64,000 bases of DNA from Candidatus Hydrogenedentota bacterium (GTDB lineage Bacteria; Hydrogenedentota; Hydrogenedentia; Hydrogenedentales; JAEUWI01): positions 26,537 through 90,536 of the forward strand of contig JAEUWI010000030.1 of NCBI GenBank assembly GCA_016791475.1. Direction: 5' to 3'. Both the position numbers and the translations under genes were made by a program. The notes beneath the pieces are model-generated. The model was not told where the DNA came from, searched no databases, and worked only from the letters and a program-made list of their open reading frames with translations. Positions 37,622 through 46,994 of the stretch are shown in pieces (the first letter of the stretch is position 1; the number at the start of each line of letters is the position of its first letter).

Positions 37622-39718
37622 ATGAGTGCAGTTGTTTCCTACCACGCGGCCGGCAGTACGGGCGTGATCACAATCGACTCCCCCCCGGTGAACGCCCTTT
37701 CCGTCGCCGTGCGACAGGGATTGCTGGATGCGCTGAGCGCGGGCCTCTCAGATGGCGGGGTAACTTCCCTCGTGCTGACTTGCGCGGGCCGAACCTTCAT
37801 TGCGGGCGCGGACATTACGGAGTTCGACCGTCCACCGTCCGCCCCCTGGCTTGATGAAGTCATTGCGGCGTTTGAGGCGAGCACCAAGCCCATAGTGGCG
37901 GCGCTGCACGGCACGGCGCTGGGTGGCGGCCTGGAAACGGCCCTGGGTTGTCACTATCGTGTGGCGGTTCCGGGGGCGAAGTGCGGCCTTCCCGAGGTGT
38001 CCCTCGGCCTGGTTCCCGGCGCCGGCGGCACGCAGCGCCTTCCCCGGCTGGTCGGCCCGGAGGCCGCGCTCGAAATGATTGCTTCCGGTCTGCCCATCGG
38101 TGCCGCCCGCGCATTGGAATTGGGTCTTGTGGACAAGATCGTTGACGGCGACTTGCTCGAAGGAGCGGTGGCGTTTGCGGGTGCGCTTCCGGCGGGTCCG
38201 ACCTCGCTCCGGCGCGTGCGCGATCTCGAAGAGAAGCTGCAGGGCTTCGACCCGGGCATTTTTGAGGCGGCCCGCCGGGATTACGGCAAGAAGCGCCGTG
38301 GATTCGACGCGCCGCAGCGCGCCATCGATTGTGTGGAGATCGCCACGAAGACCTCTATGGACGAAGGTCTCGCCCGGGAGCGTGAGATCTTTGACGCGTG
38401 CCTTCACTCGGACCAGTCCAGGGCGCAACGTCATCTGTTTTTTGCAGAACGAACGGCCGGCAAGATCCCCGACGTACCCAAAGACACCCCGGTGCGTCCG
38501 CTCCGCCTGGGCGCCGTCATCGGTGCGGGCACGATGGGAGGTGGCATCGCAATGAATTTCGCGAATGCCGGCATTCCGGTGTACCTGCTGGACGCGAGTC
38601 AGGAGGGACTGGATCGGGGTCTGGCGGTGATTGCGAAGAACTACGCCAGCGGGGTGAAGAAGGGGCGCATGACGCAGGCCCAGATGGATGCCACCATGGC
38701 GCTTATACGCCCGACACTATCCTATGACGACCTCGCGGACGTGGATATCGTGATCGAGGCGGTGTTTGAAGAGATGGCCCTTAAGAAAACGGTGTTCAAG
38801 GCGCTGGATGCGGTCTGCAAGGCGGACGCCATTCTGGCTACGAATACTTCGACGCTGGACATCGACGAGATCGCGGCGAGCATCTCGCGCCCGCACCAGG
38901 TCATCGGGCTGCACTTTTTCAGCCCGGCCAACATCATGCGTCTGCTGGAGATTGTCCGTGGCCGGGAGACATCGAAAGAGGTGATTGCCACGGCCTTTGC
39001 CCTGAGCAAGGCGATCCGGAAGGTGGGGGTGCTGGTGGGGGTATGCGATGGCTTTGTGGGCAACCGAATGGTCGATCCCTACATCCGGGAGGCGCTGTTT
39101 CTTCTGGAGGAGGGCGCGACCCCGAATGAGGTGGACCGGGCGATCCATGATTTTGGCGTGGCGATGGGCCCCCACGCCATGAGCGATCTGGCGGGGCTGG
39201 ATGTGGGCTGGCGAATCCGGAAGCGCCAGGCCGCCACGCGCCCGGCGGGCCAGCGCTATTGCGAGATCGCGGACAAGATCTGCGAGATAGGCCACTACGG
39301 CCAGAAGACGGGGCGGGGGTTCTATATCTACGACCCGGCCACACGGGCCGCGACGCCGGATCCAGAGGTGGAGGCCCTGTGCCTCGCCGAAGCCGAGCGC
39401 CACGGGATCGCCCGGCGCGCCATATCCCCGGAGGAAATCGTGGAGCGCTGTATTTACGCGCTGATCAACGAGGGGGCTCGCATACTGGAGGAGGGTATCG
39501 CCCTGCGCTCCTCGGATATCGATATTATCTACGTCTACGGCTACGGTTTTCCCGCGTTTCGGGGAGGGCCGATGTGCTACGCGGATCAAATCGGGCTGGA
39601 CAAGGTCTATGCGCGCGTGCTGACTTTTCACGAGCAACACGGCGCACTTTGGGAGCCCGCTCCCCTGTTGGCGAGGCTGGCCGGGGAGGGAGGAACATTT
39701 TCAAGTTGGACCTCCTGA
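37622..39718 (+). CDS. Bifunctional enoyl-CoA hydratase / 3-hydroxyacyl-CoA dehydrogenase (FadB/FadJ type)
   Basis: This enzyme performs the hydration and NAD-dependent oxidation steps of fatty acid beta-oxidation. The 698-residue protein has an N-terminal crotonase domain ([12 protein letters not shown] and [18 protein letters not shown] with both catalytic Glu residues), and a dehydrogenase domain with the Rossmann motif [14 protein letters not shown] near residue 297, the [14 protein letters not shown] catalytic His segment, and the C-terminal [10 protein letters not shown] plus [13 protein letters not shown]. The order hydratase-dehydrogenase matches FadB and peroxisomal MFE-1. GGAGGAG lies about ten bases before ATG 37622. 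No thiolase or acyl-CoA dehydrogenase is adjacent. Confidence 0.95.
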   Translation: MSAVVSYHAAGSTGVITIDSPPVNALSVAVRQGLLDALSAGLSDGGVTSLVLTCAGRTFIAGADITEFDRPPSAPWLDEVIAAFEASTKPIVAALHGTALGGGLETALGCHYRVAVPGAKCGLPEVSLGLVPGAGGTQRLPRLVGPEAALEMIASGLPIGAARALELGLVDKIVDGDLLEGAVAFAGALPAGPTSLRRVRDLEEKLQGFDPGIFEAARRDYGKKRRGFDAPQRAIDCVEIATKTSMDEGLAREREIFDACLHSDQSRAQRHLFFAERTAGKIPDVPKDTPVRPLRLGAVIGAGTMGGGIAMNFANAGIPVYLLDASQEGLDRGLAVIAKNYASGVKKGRMTQAQMDATMALIRPTLSYDDLADVDIVIEAVFEEMALKKTVFKALDAVCKADAILATNTSTLDIDEIAASISRPHQVIGLHFFSPANIMRLLEIVRGRETSKEVIATAFALSKAIRKVGVLVGVCDGFVGNRMVDPYIREALFLLEEGATPNEVDRAIHDFGVAMGPHAMSDLAGLDVGWRIRKRQAATRPAGQRYCEIADKICEIGHYGQKTGRGFYIYDPATRAATPDPEVEALCLAEAERHGIARRAISPEEIVERCIYALINEGARILEEGIALRSSDIDIIYVYGYGFPAFRGGPMCYADQIGLDKVYARVLTFHEQHGALWEPAPLLARLAGEGGTFSSWTS

Positions 39719-39814
39719 TCGCCGTGGCCCCGGGGAGACTCTAGCGGCTGGGGCCGGTATTCCAGGTTTAATGCGCCGTATCCAGCGATGCTGGAGCGCG
39801 TAGAGGTGGGAGCA

Positions 39815-40990
39815 ATGGAAGAAGAAAATTCAGGCACCCCGTCCGCAAGATCCGACCACAACGCTTGCGCGATGGCACTTGAGCGTTGTCTGAAAGTGGG
39901 CATGGAAGTCTTTCTTGACGCCAGTCCGGGAAGCCCGAATTCCAGGCGCTTTCCCGCCCGGCTGCGCGGCTGGGAACTGGGGCACTACCTGTTGCTGGGC
40001 ATGGTCTCCGGATACGCCATGCCGGTGGTCCGCCAGGGCAAGGAGTGCGTGATCCGGTTCATGCACGAGGGGGAGGTGTGGGGCTTCAGCGCCGTGTTTG
40101 CGGAGCAGGGCCTGAACGCGGGCTTTCCCCTGATCCAGTTGTACTGGCCCCGGGAGGTGGCCCGGGTGCAGGTGCGCAAGCACGAACGGGTGGCGATACA
40201 GACCCCCTGCGCCATCGAGCTGGAGGATGGGGCCAATTGCAATGCCACAATCGATGACCTCAGCGGCGGCGGGTGCAGTGTGCTGATGAACGCGGATGTG
40301 GCCGTTGGCGCGGTGTTGTACCTCACCTTCCGAATGCCGGACGGCGGACAGGTCAGCCACCGGCCCGTCATCGTGCGCAACCGCCGCTCCGTGCCGGGGC
40401 AGGGCGTCAAGTATGGCTGCCAGTTTCAGGCGGTGGATGAAAAGGACCATGGCATTCAGCTTTTCGTGGCGCGGAAAATCGCGACGGAGCGGGGCGAGTC
40501 CGCGCCCCACCCGCAGATACTGGTGCTGTCTAGAAATGAGCTGGACGTCGAAATGGTGCAGCAATCTCTTGCAAACAGCGCCTTTGAGGTCATAGAGGCC
40601 GCCGGCATTCTCGACCTTGGCTATCGCCTGCACTCCTGCGAGGCGGTCGGGATCTTGATAAGCTTTGAACAGCGAGAGCTGTCCGCGATAGAGGTTCTGC
40701 CCCTCATCCGCCAGTCGCCGGGCTTGGGCGAGATTCCCCTCTTCATGTATGGCGGTGGTACGGGGCTCCGGGATCAGGCAATCTCCATGGGGGCGACATT
40801 ATGCCTCAACGATCTCTCCGAAACGCCGCGAATTCTTCCCTATCTTCCCGAGCAACGGGCCCCGAAGCCTGACGAGACGCGGGATGGAGATGCTGAGCAT
40901 CTGGCGCATCCCGAGGCCTACGAGCCGCCGCCGGTCGCCCCCCCATCGGAGTCCGATCCGGACGAGATACTGCTGGAAGATCCCAGTTAG
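39815..40990 (+). CDS. PilZ-domain (YcgR-like) protein with a degenerate receiver domain
   Basis: The 391-residue protein begins with a YcgR-N-like beta barrel (about 20-115), followed by a PilZ domain with both c-di-GMP contacts: RKHERV near residue 121 (RxxxR) and DLSGGG near 148 (D/NxSxxG). From about 232 to 345 it continues with a receiver-like alpha/beta domain (ILVLSRNELDVEMVQQSL, then GILISFEQRELSAIEVLPLIRQ) that seems to lack the acidic pocket and phospho-Asp, hence a pseudo-receiver. The tail is Pro/Glu rich. ATG 39815 follows AGAGGTGGGAG; ATG 39788 has no such site. The protein should bind c-di-GMP; target unknown. Confidence 0.82.
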   Translation: MEEENSGTPSARSDHNACAMALERCLKVGMEVFLDASPGSPNSRRFPARLRGWELGHYLLLGMVSGYAMPVVRQGKECVIRFMHEGEVWGFSAVFAEQGLNAGFPLIQLYWPREVARVQVRKHERVAIQTPCAIELEDGANCNATIDDLSGGGCSVLMNADVAVGAVLYLTFRMPDGGQVSHRPVIVRNRRSVPGQGVKYGCQFQAVDEKDHGIQLFVARKIATERGESAPHPQILVLSRNELDVEMVQQSLANSAFEVIEAAGILDLGYRLHSCEAVGILISFEQRELSAIEVLPLIRQSPGLGEIPLFMYGGGTGLRDQAISMGATLCLNDLSETPRILPYLPEQRAPKPDETRDGDAEHLAHPEAYEPPPVAPPSESDPDEILLEDPS

Positions 40991-41108
40991 ACCGCAGAGG
41001 GGACTGTTTCCGGTGGGTCGTTTCGCGAAAGAGACGGCGTTGTGGTAGAGTTCGGGCGATTTCTGGCATCGGCAATGGCGGAATCCCGCCGGGTAAGGAT
41101 GAGCATAC

Positions 41109-42047
41109 ATGTCCCACACCAATCTGGTCACCGGCGGCGCGGGTTTCCTCGGTTCCCATCTCTGTGAGGCCCTGTTGAATCGGGGCGAGGAAGTAATGTG
41201 CCTTGACAATTTCTTCACAGGGCGCAGGGAGAATATCGCTCACTTGCTTGGGCACCCCCGATTCGAATTGATCCGCCACGACGTCACCGAGCCGATCCTG
41301 ATCGAGGCCGACCGGATCTTTAACCTGGCGTGCCCGGCCTCTCCCGTGCACTACCAGCACAATCCGGTGAAGACCATCAAGACGAGCGTGATGGGCGCGC
41401 TGAACATGCTGGGTCTCGCGAAGCGGGTGCGCGCGCGGATACTCCAGGCGTCCACGTCGGAGGTGTACGGCGATCCGGCCATTCATCCCCAGGTCGAATC
41501 CTACTGGGGAAATGTAAATCCGATCGGTCCCCGAAGCTGCTATGACGAAGGAAAGCGCGTGGCGGAGACGCTCTTTTTCGATTATCACCACCAGAATAAG
41601 GTGGATATTCGCGTCATCCGAATATTCAACACCTACGGACCCCGCATGCAGGTGAACGACGGGCGGGTCGTGAGCAATTTCGTGGTGCAGGCCCTGCGGG
41701 GCGAGCCGATCACCCTTTATGGAGACGGCGAGCAAACGCGTTCGTTCTGTTATTTCGAGGACCTGATTCGGGGCATGATGACGATGATGGACACGGAGGA
41801 TTTCCACGGCCCCGTCAATCTGGGCAATCCGGACGAGTTCACAATCCGGGAGCTGGCCGAGGCCGTGATCCGTCTGACGGGTTCGTCCTCGGAACTCGTG
41901 TTCAAGCCCCTGCCCGAAAACGACCCGACGCGTCGAAAGCCGGATATCAGTCTGGCGCGGGAAAAGCTGGGCTGGAGCCCGACCATCAAGCTGGAAGAGG
42001 GGCTCAAGCCCACGATCGACTATTTCGCCCGCGTTATCGCGCGGTGA
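41109..42047 (+). CDS. UDP-glucuronate decarboxylase (UDP-xylose synthase type)
   Basis: This extended SDR enzyme turns UDP-glucuronate into UDP-xylose for cell surface polysaccharides. The 312-residue protein has the NAD motif [12 protein letters not shown], the UXS hallmark [32 protein letters not shown], the catalytic TSEVYGDP and YDEGKR (YxxxK), and [10 protein letters not shown]. These blocks are highly specific for the UXS branch, although dTDP-glucose dehydratases are close relatives. It lies after the PilZ gene with about 120 bp between them. Confidence 0.93.
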   Translation: MSHTNLVTGGAGFLGSHLCEALLNRGEEVMCLDNFFTGRRENIAHLLGHPRFELIRHDVTEPILIEADRIFNLACPASPVHYQHNPVKTIKTSVMGALNMLGLAKRVRARILQASTSEVYGDPAIHPQVESYWGNVNPIGPRSCYDEGKRVAETLFFDYHHQNKVDIRVIRIFNTYGPRMQVNDGRVVSNFVVQALRGEPITLYGDGEQTRSFCYFEDLIRGMMTMMDTEDFHGPVNLGNPDEFTIRELAEAVIRLTGSSSELVFKPLPENDPTRRKPDISLAREKLGWSPTIKLEEGLKPTIDYFARVIAR

Positions 42048-42054
42048 GAGGTGC

Positions 42055-42501
42055 TCAGGACTTGGTTTTAGCCGGATTGTTCAGCAGGCGCTCGAGTTCC
42101 CGGCGGTTGCTGATGAGATCAGCCAGGGTGTACTCGTCCAGAACGCCCATGAATGCCTTGAAAGCTTTTCCCAGCACGCCCTTCAACTGGCAGCCCGGGG
42201 TCAGGATGCACCGGTCGTTTACGCGGTCGAAACACTCCACCAGATGAAAGTTGGGTTCCGTCCGCCGGACCACTTCCCCCAGATTGATGCTCTCGGGCGC
42301 GCGCGCCAGGCGCAGGCCGCCCTGCCGCCCGCGAACCGTAGTGATATAGCCAAGTTTGCCCAGGTTGTGCACTACCTTCACAAGATGGTTCCGTGAAATA
42401 TTGTAGCGCTCTGCTATCTCCGTAATGGTCACGTTCTCCGTGGTGAGGGCGAGATAGAGGAGGGTGCGGAGGGCGAAGTCGGTGTATTGGGTCAATTGCA
42501 T
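42055..42501 (-). CDS. Rrf2-family transcriptional regulator (NsrR-like)
   Basis: The 148-residue protein has the Rrf2 winged HTH (MQLTQYTDFALRTLLYLAL, ITEIAERYNISRNHLVKVVHNLGKLGYI, VRGRQGGLRLAR) and three cysteines, CFDRVNDRCILTPGC, spaced like the iron-sulfur cluster ligands of NsrR and IscR. The N-terminal YTDFALR segment with its Asp is characteristic of NsrR, which senses nitric oxide. It is divergent from the truncated haemoglobin gene, a typical NsrR target, and could repress both from the shared 192-bp region. Start ATG 42501 gives the canonical MQLT beginning. Confidence 0.92.
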   Translation of the reverse strand: MQLTQYTDFALRTLLYLALTTENVTITEIAERYNISRNHLVKVVHNLGKLGYITTVRGRQGGLRLARAPESINLGEVVRRTEPNFHLVECFDRVNDRCILTPGCQLKGVLGKAFKAFMGVLDEYTLADLISNRRELERLLNNPAKTKS

Positions 42502-42552
42502 GGGAGGGTACTCCAGAGATCTATCGAAATTATAGCACGTAACCCGGCCCGG

Positions 42553-42592
42553 TTGACATTTGAGTTTGTGTGGTATAAGATTGATTCTCAAT
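42553..42592 (+). promoter_or_regulatory. Promoter and candidate repressor palindrome for the haemoglobin gene
   Basis: TTGACA (42553-42558) and TAAGAT (42576-42581) are separated by 17 bp, a very good sigma-70-type promoter pointing at the haemoglobin gene. The perfect palindrome ATTGA-TTC-TCAAT (42580-42592) overlaps the end of the -10 box and the expected start of transcription, where a bound Rrf2 protein would block initiation. The operator assignment is inference. Confidence 0.6.
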
Positions 42593-42693
42593 GCATGTTT
42601 GTTGGGCACCGCGCTTCGCGGCGCCGGACCGGGTCCGGCGTCTCACGCGCGAGGTGTGTTCGCGGGCCAGTGCAGCAACCACGGAGAATTTAT

Positions 42694-43065
42694 ATGAGCA
42701 CATTATTCGAGCAGCTTGGCGGTTCAGCCGCGGTGGACGGGGCCGTTGATCTCTTCTACCGCCACGTGTTGTCGGACGACCGGATCGCCCACTTCTTTGA
42801 CGGTGTGGATATGGAGCGGCAGGCGCAGAAGCAGAAAGCTTTCCTGACGATGGCCTTCGGCGGACCGCACAACTACACGGGCGCGGACATGAAGCGCGGG
42901 CATGCCCATCTAGTCCAGCAGGGCCTGAACGACAGTCACTTCGACGCGGTGGCGGAGAATCTTGGGAAGACCCTGCGGGAGATGGGTGTGGCGCAGGAAC
43001 TGATCGATCAAGTGCTCACCATTGCCGAATCCACGCGGGAAGACGTCCTGGGCCGCAGCGCCTGA
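42694..43065 (+). CDS. Group I truncated haemoglobin
   Basis: The 123-residue haem protein matches group I (GlbN) globins: LFEQLGGSAAVDGAVDLFYRHVL, FFDGVDMERQAQKQKAFL, AFGGPHNYTGADMKRGHAHL and HFDAVAENLGKTL. The proximal His is expected at residue 70 and Tyr at B10 (FYRHVL). Such globins bind oxygen and nitric oxide and often dioxygenate NO to nitrate. GGAG lies nine bases before ATG 42694. The next gene, a 2Fe-2S flavoreductase, could supply electrons, and the divergent NsrR-like gene could control it. Confidence 0.94.
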   Translation: MSTLFEQLGGSAAVDGAVDLFYRHVLSDDRIAHFFDGVDMERQAQKQKAFLTMAFGGPHNYTGADMKRGHAHLVQQGLNDSHFDAVAENLGKTLREMGVAQELIDQVLTIAESTREDVLGRSA

Positions 43066-43108
43066 GCGGGGGAATCCCAAGAAACACCTGAGCGGTCAAC
43101 CCTCCAGC

Positions 43109-43131
43109 GGGCGCCGGCGCCGCCGGCGCCC
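43109..43131 (+). terminator. GC-only hairpin between the haemoglobin and reductase genes
   Basis: GGGCGCCGGC pairs exactly with GCCGGCGCCC around a three-base loop. There is no T tract, so it may be a processing or attenuation hairpin and not a full terminator. Confidence 0.45.
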
Positions 43132-43211
43132 GGGGGTGGACCTTTGCCGCCCCCGCCAGGCAAGTCATCGCGCCTGCCCCGGCCACCCGCAGCACCGCCG
43201 AGAGAACCTTC

Positions 43212-44183
43212 ATGCCGACCATACTTTTTTCTTCGACTCCCCATGCCCTGCTGGATGGAGAATCCGTGCTTGAGTGTCTTGAACGTCACGGGCACGCGAT
43301 ACCCAACTCCTGCCGCAGCGGAGTCTGCCACAGTTGCATGTTGCGCAGTTCGGGTGGACCCGTGCCGGCGGCAGCCCAGAAGGGCGTGAGCGAGGTGCGC
43401 CGGGCCCAGGGGTACTTCTTATCCTGCTGTTGCCATCCCGAAAGCGATATGGTGGTCAACCGGGTGGATGACGCGCTGGAGCGTTTTTCAGCCACCGTGA
43501 TGGGTCTGTCGGCGATGAACGAGCGGGTGCTTCGGGTGCGCCTGCGGGCCGACTCGACCTTTGATTATCGTCCCGGTCAGTTCGTCAATTTTGTGCGGCC
43601 GGATGGGCTGGTGCGCAGCTTTTCTATCGCGAGCGTGCCGGGGCTGGACGAGCATCTGGAGTTCCACGTGGCGCTGGTTCCGGGGGGGCGTATGAGCGGC
43701 TGGCTGCACCACGAAGCGGCGGCCGGGAGCACGCTTGAAATTGCGGGCCCGCTGGGTAATTGTTTCTACCTGGGGGGGAATCCGGAGCAACCCCTGCTGC
43801 TGCTGGGTACGGGCACGGGACTCGCGCCCCTCTATGCGATCCTGCGCGATGCGCTCCACCAGGGCCACACGGGACCGATTCATCTTTTTCACGGTGCATT
43901 GGCGGCGCGCGATCTCTACCTCGTCTCGGAGCTTCAGGCGCTTGAGGCGCATTGGCCCAATTTCACGTACCACGTGTGTGTTCGCGATGAAGCGGGTGAA
44001 GCCTGGATGCGGTGTGGCGCGGTGGATACCATCGCACTGACCACCTTTCCCGACCTCAAAGGGTGGAAGGTCTATCTCTGCGGGAACCCGGAACTGGTCA
44101 AGCAGGTCCAGCGGAAGACCTTCATGGCGGGCGCCAGCATGAAAGACATACATGCCGACGCATTTATTCCGGCGAAATCCTGA
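43212..44183 (+). CDS. 2Fe-2S ferredoxin fused to FAD/NAD(P)H reductase
   Basis: The 323-residue protein is an electron transfer chain in one polypeptide. Residues 1-80 are a plant-type ferredoxin with CRSGVCHSC (Cys 34, 39, 42) and a fourth Cys in the FLSCCCHPE run. Then comes a ferredoxin reductase-type FAD domain (about 90-185, with the RSFSIAS flavin motif) and an NAD domain with LGTGTGLAPLYAI. The N-terminal ferredoxin order is as in phenol hydroxylase or methane monooxygenase reductases. Here the neighbour is a truncated haemoglobin, and the pair would make a split flavohaemoglobin-like NO detoxifier (inference). Confidence 0.9.
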   Translation: MPTILFSSTPHALLDGESVLECLERHGHAIPNSCRSGVCHSCMLRSSGGPVPAAAQKGVSEVRRAQGYFLSCCCHPESDMVVNRVDDALERFSATVMGLSAMNERVLRVRLRADSTFDYRPGQFVNFVRPDGLVRSFSIASVPGLDEHLEFHVALVPGGRMSGWLHHEAAAGSTLEIAGPLGNCFYLGGNPEQPLLLLGTGTGLAPLYAILRDALHQGHTGPIHLFHGALAARDLYLVSELQALEAHWPNFTYHVCVRDEAGEAWMRCGAVDTIALTTFPDLKGWKVYLCGNPELVKQVQRKTFMAGASMKDIHADAFIPAKS

Positions 44184-44191
44184 GGTCTGTT

Positions 44192-45709
44192 TCACGCCTG
44201 CTCGCCGCGGGCTTTGGTGAATCGGCTGACGACAAGCCCCGCCGTGTACGCGCCGAGGGCGGACAGGGGCATGATGAAGGTGATGGACATGTTGCTTTCC
44301 GCGCCGGTTACCAGGTGAACGATATCCTTCCAGAAGGTCAACGTGATTCCCAGGGCCGCCCCGGTGGCAATGCCGACCCAAGCGCCCGCGGGGGTTGAAC
44401 GCTTCGCAAAAAAAGCCAGGGCGAAGGCGACAAAGAGGGGCGCGGCCAGGACCGAGCTGAAGCGCACGGTGATTTCCAGGAGATTCGACCCCGGCATGTA
44501 GGTCACGCCGAAACTCATGGCGATAGCGGTGGCGCCCACGGCAATGCCGACCCACTTCGCGCGCTCGAGTTGCTGGTCGTCGGTTTCGCAATTGCGGGCG
44601 AAGAGATGCTTGAAGTCCTTGACCAGTACGGTGCTGATGGAGTTGATGCCGCTGTCGAGACTGGACATGGCGGCGGCGAAAAGGGCGGAGACGACGAGGC
44701 CGGTCAGGCCGGCGGGGAGGACGGCGCCGATGAAGTGGGGGAACAATTGATCGGCCTGGCCGGTCAGGCCAAGCTCGGGTTTGGGCAGGTTCTCGGGGAA
44801 GCGGAGATAGAAACCGACCAGGGCCATGCCGGTAAGGAACAACACGCCGCTCGTCAGCGCGTCGCCCAGGATGGAAAGTCCGAAACTGCGCCGCGCGTCC
44901 CGCGCATCTTTGGTGCTTAGAAAACGCTGGATGACCACCTGGTCGCCCGTGGCGGTCATGATCCAGTAGGAGCAGCCATAGATGAGGACGCTCACGACGG
45001 AAAGGCGCACGTTCGGATCCAGGGTGAAGAATTCGGGCACGGGCCAATTCAAATCCTGCAGCGCGGGGGAGGACCAGTCCGGCCACCAGGCGGTCAGGCC
45101 GCCGCAGCGGTAGGAAATATAGAGCACGCTGAGGACTGCCCCGCCGATGAGGATGCCGAATTGGATCACATCGGTGATCATCACGGCGCGGATGCCGCCC
45201 ACGATGGTGTAGGCGGTGCCGATGACGCCCACCCCGATCAGGACCCCGCGCAGGGGCAGACCGGTAACGGTGGAGACGGCGAGGCTGCAGGTGTAAATCA
45301 CGAGGCCCATCCAGAAGATCCGGGAGAGGACGAACATGGCGGAGGTGGTCTTGCGGACGCCCGGGCCGAGTCGCTCATCGAGGAGTTCGTATGCCGAGGT
45401 CACTTTGTGCTTCATGATGTGGGGGATGACGAGATAGCCGACGACGAGAAACGAGATGGGGGCGTGGAGCATCTGCCACATCCAGCCGGGACCGTTCTTC
45501 ACCATTTCTCCGGGACCGGCGAGATAAGAAATGGAGCTGACGACGGTGGCGACGATAGAAATACCGGCAACGAAGGGGCTCATGCCGCGGCTTCCGACAA
45601 AGTACTCCTCTGTGGAACTTTGCTTGCGGGAGGACCACCAGCCTACAAACAGCATAAGGCTGCAATAGGCTACGATGACGAACATGTCCAAGGCTTGCAA
45701 ATGACCCAT
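44192..45709 (-). CDS. Sodium:solute symporter (SSS family)
   Basis: The 505-residue membrane protein has about thirteen predicted helices in the SSS/LeuT-like pattern. Family markers are VGWWSSRKQSSTEEYFVGSR after the first helix, the discontinuous helix area SSISYLAGPGEMV, GGIRAVMITDVIQFGILIGG and ALFAAAMSSLDSGINSISTVLVKD, which forms part of the sodium site. Start ATG 45709 follows GGGA. It is divergent from the sialidase-like gene 160 bp away; SSS members include NanT-type sialic acid importers, so sialic acid or a related sugar acid is a plausible cargo, but no substrate can be read from sequence. Confidence 0.92.
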   Translation of the reverse strand: MGHLQALDMFVIVAYCSLMLFVGWWSSRKQSSTEEYFVGSRGMSPFVAGISIVATVVSSISYLAGPGEMVKNGPGWMWQMLHAPISFLVVGYLVIPHIMKHKVTSAYELLDERLGPGVRKTTSAMFVLSRIFWMGLVIYTCSLAVSTVTGLPLRGVLIGVGVIGTAYTIVGGIRAVMITDVIQFGILIGGAVLSVLYISYRCGGLTAWWPDWSSPALQDLNWPVPEFFTLDPNVRLSVVSVLIYGCSYWIMTATGDQVVIQRFLSTKDARDARRSFGLSILGDALTSGVLFLTGMALVGFYLRFPENLPKPELGLTGQADQLFPHFIGAVLPAGLTGLVVSALFAAAMSSLDSGINSISTVLVKDFKHLFARNCETDDQQLERAKWVGIAVGATAIAMSFGVTYMPGSNLLEITVRFSSVLAAPLFVAFALAFFAKRSTPAGAWVGIATGAALGITLTFWKDIVHLVTGAESNMSITFIMPLSALGAYTAGLVVSRFTKARGEQA

Positions 45710-45868
45710 GGTTCCCTTTCTAATGGGTTGGCGCGTTGAGCGCGCCATAGCGTAGCACAATGAACCCGGTCGAGCCAGCACCGGCTCCCGGACTTACGAG
45801 CCCAGGATGGATTCCGGATTCCCGGAGTCCATTGAATATGCGCTACCCGTACCAAGGAGGATCGCCCC

Positions 45869-46990
45869 ATGATTGTCGAAAGCAGTGGAACCATATTCGC
45901 GGCGGGGCCCGGGCGGCCCAATTCCAGTGCCACCTTCCCCCTCGCCTGCGTCACCCGCTCCGGACGCTGGCTATGCGCCTTCCGGGGCGCCCCGGCGAAG
46001 GTTCCGAATGCCGGCCAGCAGGTCTACCTCACCTGGTCCGACGACTGTGGGGCCACGTGGCGCGAACCCTTCGCGCCGTTCTCGCCGCCCGAGGTGGAAG
46101 GTAAGGCGGGGCTTTTCCGTTTCGCCGGGCTGACGCGCCTGAAGGGCGGAAGACTGCTGGCGGCGATAAACTGGGTGGACTTTTCCAATCCGGACGCGCC
46201 TTACTTCAATGATGAGACCGAGGGGTTGCTGGACACGAAGATCTTTCTAGCGGAGTCGGAGGATGACGGCGCGACGTGGTCCACGCCCCGGTTGATGGAT
46301 ACGGCGCCTTTCAACGTGCCCACGCCGCTGACCGGTCCGATTCTTCGATTCCACGACGGGCTCCTGGTCTGCCAGATCGAACTCAACAAGCCGTATCTTG
46401 ATACAGCACCCTGGCACCATGCTTCAGTGCTGCTTTTTTCCGAGGACGAGGGCAAGACCTGGCCCCGCCACAGTGTGGTGACCCGCGACCCGGAAAATCG
46501 CATTTTCTACTGGGATCAGCGGGCCTCGATTCTGGCCGACGACGTACTTTTCGACGCCTTCTGGACCTTCGACCGGAGCCATGCGACCTATTTGAACATT
46601 CATACCTGTCATTCCCGCGACGAGGGCCTGGGCTGGAGTCCGCTCAAGGACACTGGCGTTGCGGGGCAGCCGGGGCCGATCTTCGCGCTGGAAGATGGGG
46701 AGCTGGCGATGCCCGTGGTGGATCGAAGGGGCGCGCCGAAGATTACCGTCCGCCGCAGTGAAGACGGGGGCGAGACGTGGCCGGACGAAGATGTGATTGT
46801 GGTGTACGACTCCGCGGGCGCCTCGCAAACGGTCGATAAAGGGAGTATGCAGGATGCCTGGGCCGAGATGTATGCCTTCTCAGTGGGCCTGCCCAATGTG
46901 GCGCCGCTGCCGGGCGGCGGTGCGGTACTGGTTTACTATGCCGGGCCCGAGACCAACAACACGGGGATTCACTGGGCTAAGATAGAGTAG
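45869..46990 (+). CDS. Sialidase-like BNR/Asp-box beta-propeller protein
   Basis: The 373-residue protein carries four Asp boxes (SDDCGATW, SEDDGATW, SEDEGKTW, SEDGGETW), the repeat of sialidase-type six-bladed propellers. No signal peptide is visible (MIVESSGTIFAAG), so it is cytoplasmic unless exported otherwise, which argues against a classical secreted sialidase. AAGGAGG eight bases before ATG 45869 is one of the best ribosome binding sites in the window. It is convergent with the Kelch gene. Sialic acid release is a context-based inference; related propellers cleave other sugars or only bind them. Confidence 0.82.
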   Translation: MIVESSGTIFAAGPGRPNSSATFPLACVTRSGRWLCAFRGAPAKVPNAGQQVYLTWSDDCGATWREPFAPFSPPEVEGKAGLFRFAGLTRLKGGRLLAAINWVDFSNPDAPYFNDETEGLLDTKIFLAESEDDGATWSTPRLMDTAPFNVPTPLTGPILRFHDGLLVCQIELNKPYLDTAPWHHASVLLFSEDEGKTWPRHSVVTRDPENRIFYWDQRASILADDVLFDAFWTFDRSHATYLNIHTCHSRDEGLGWSPLKDTGVAGQPGPIFALEDGELAMPVVDRRGAPKITVRRSEDGGETWPDEDVIVVYDSAGASQTVDKGSMQDAWAEMYAFSVGLPNVAPLPGGGAVLVYYAGPETNNTGIHWAKIE

Positions 46991-46994
46991 CAAT

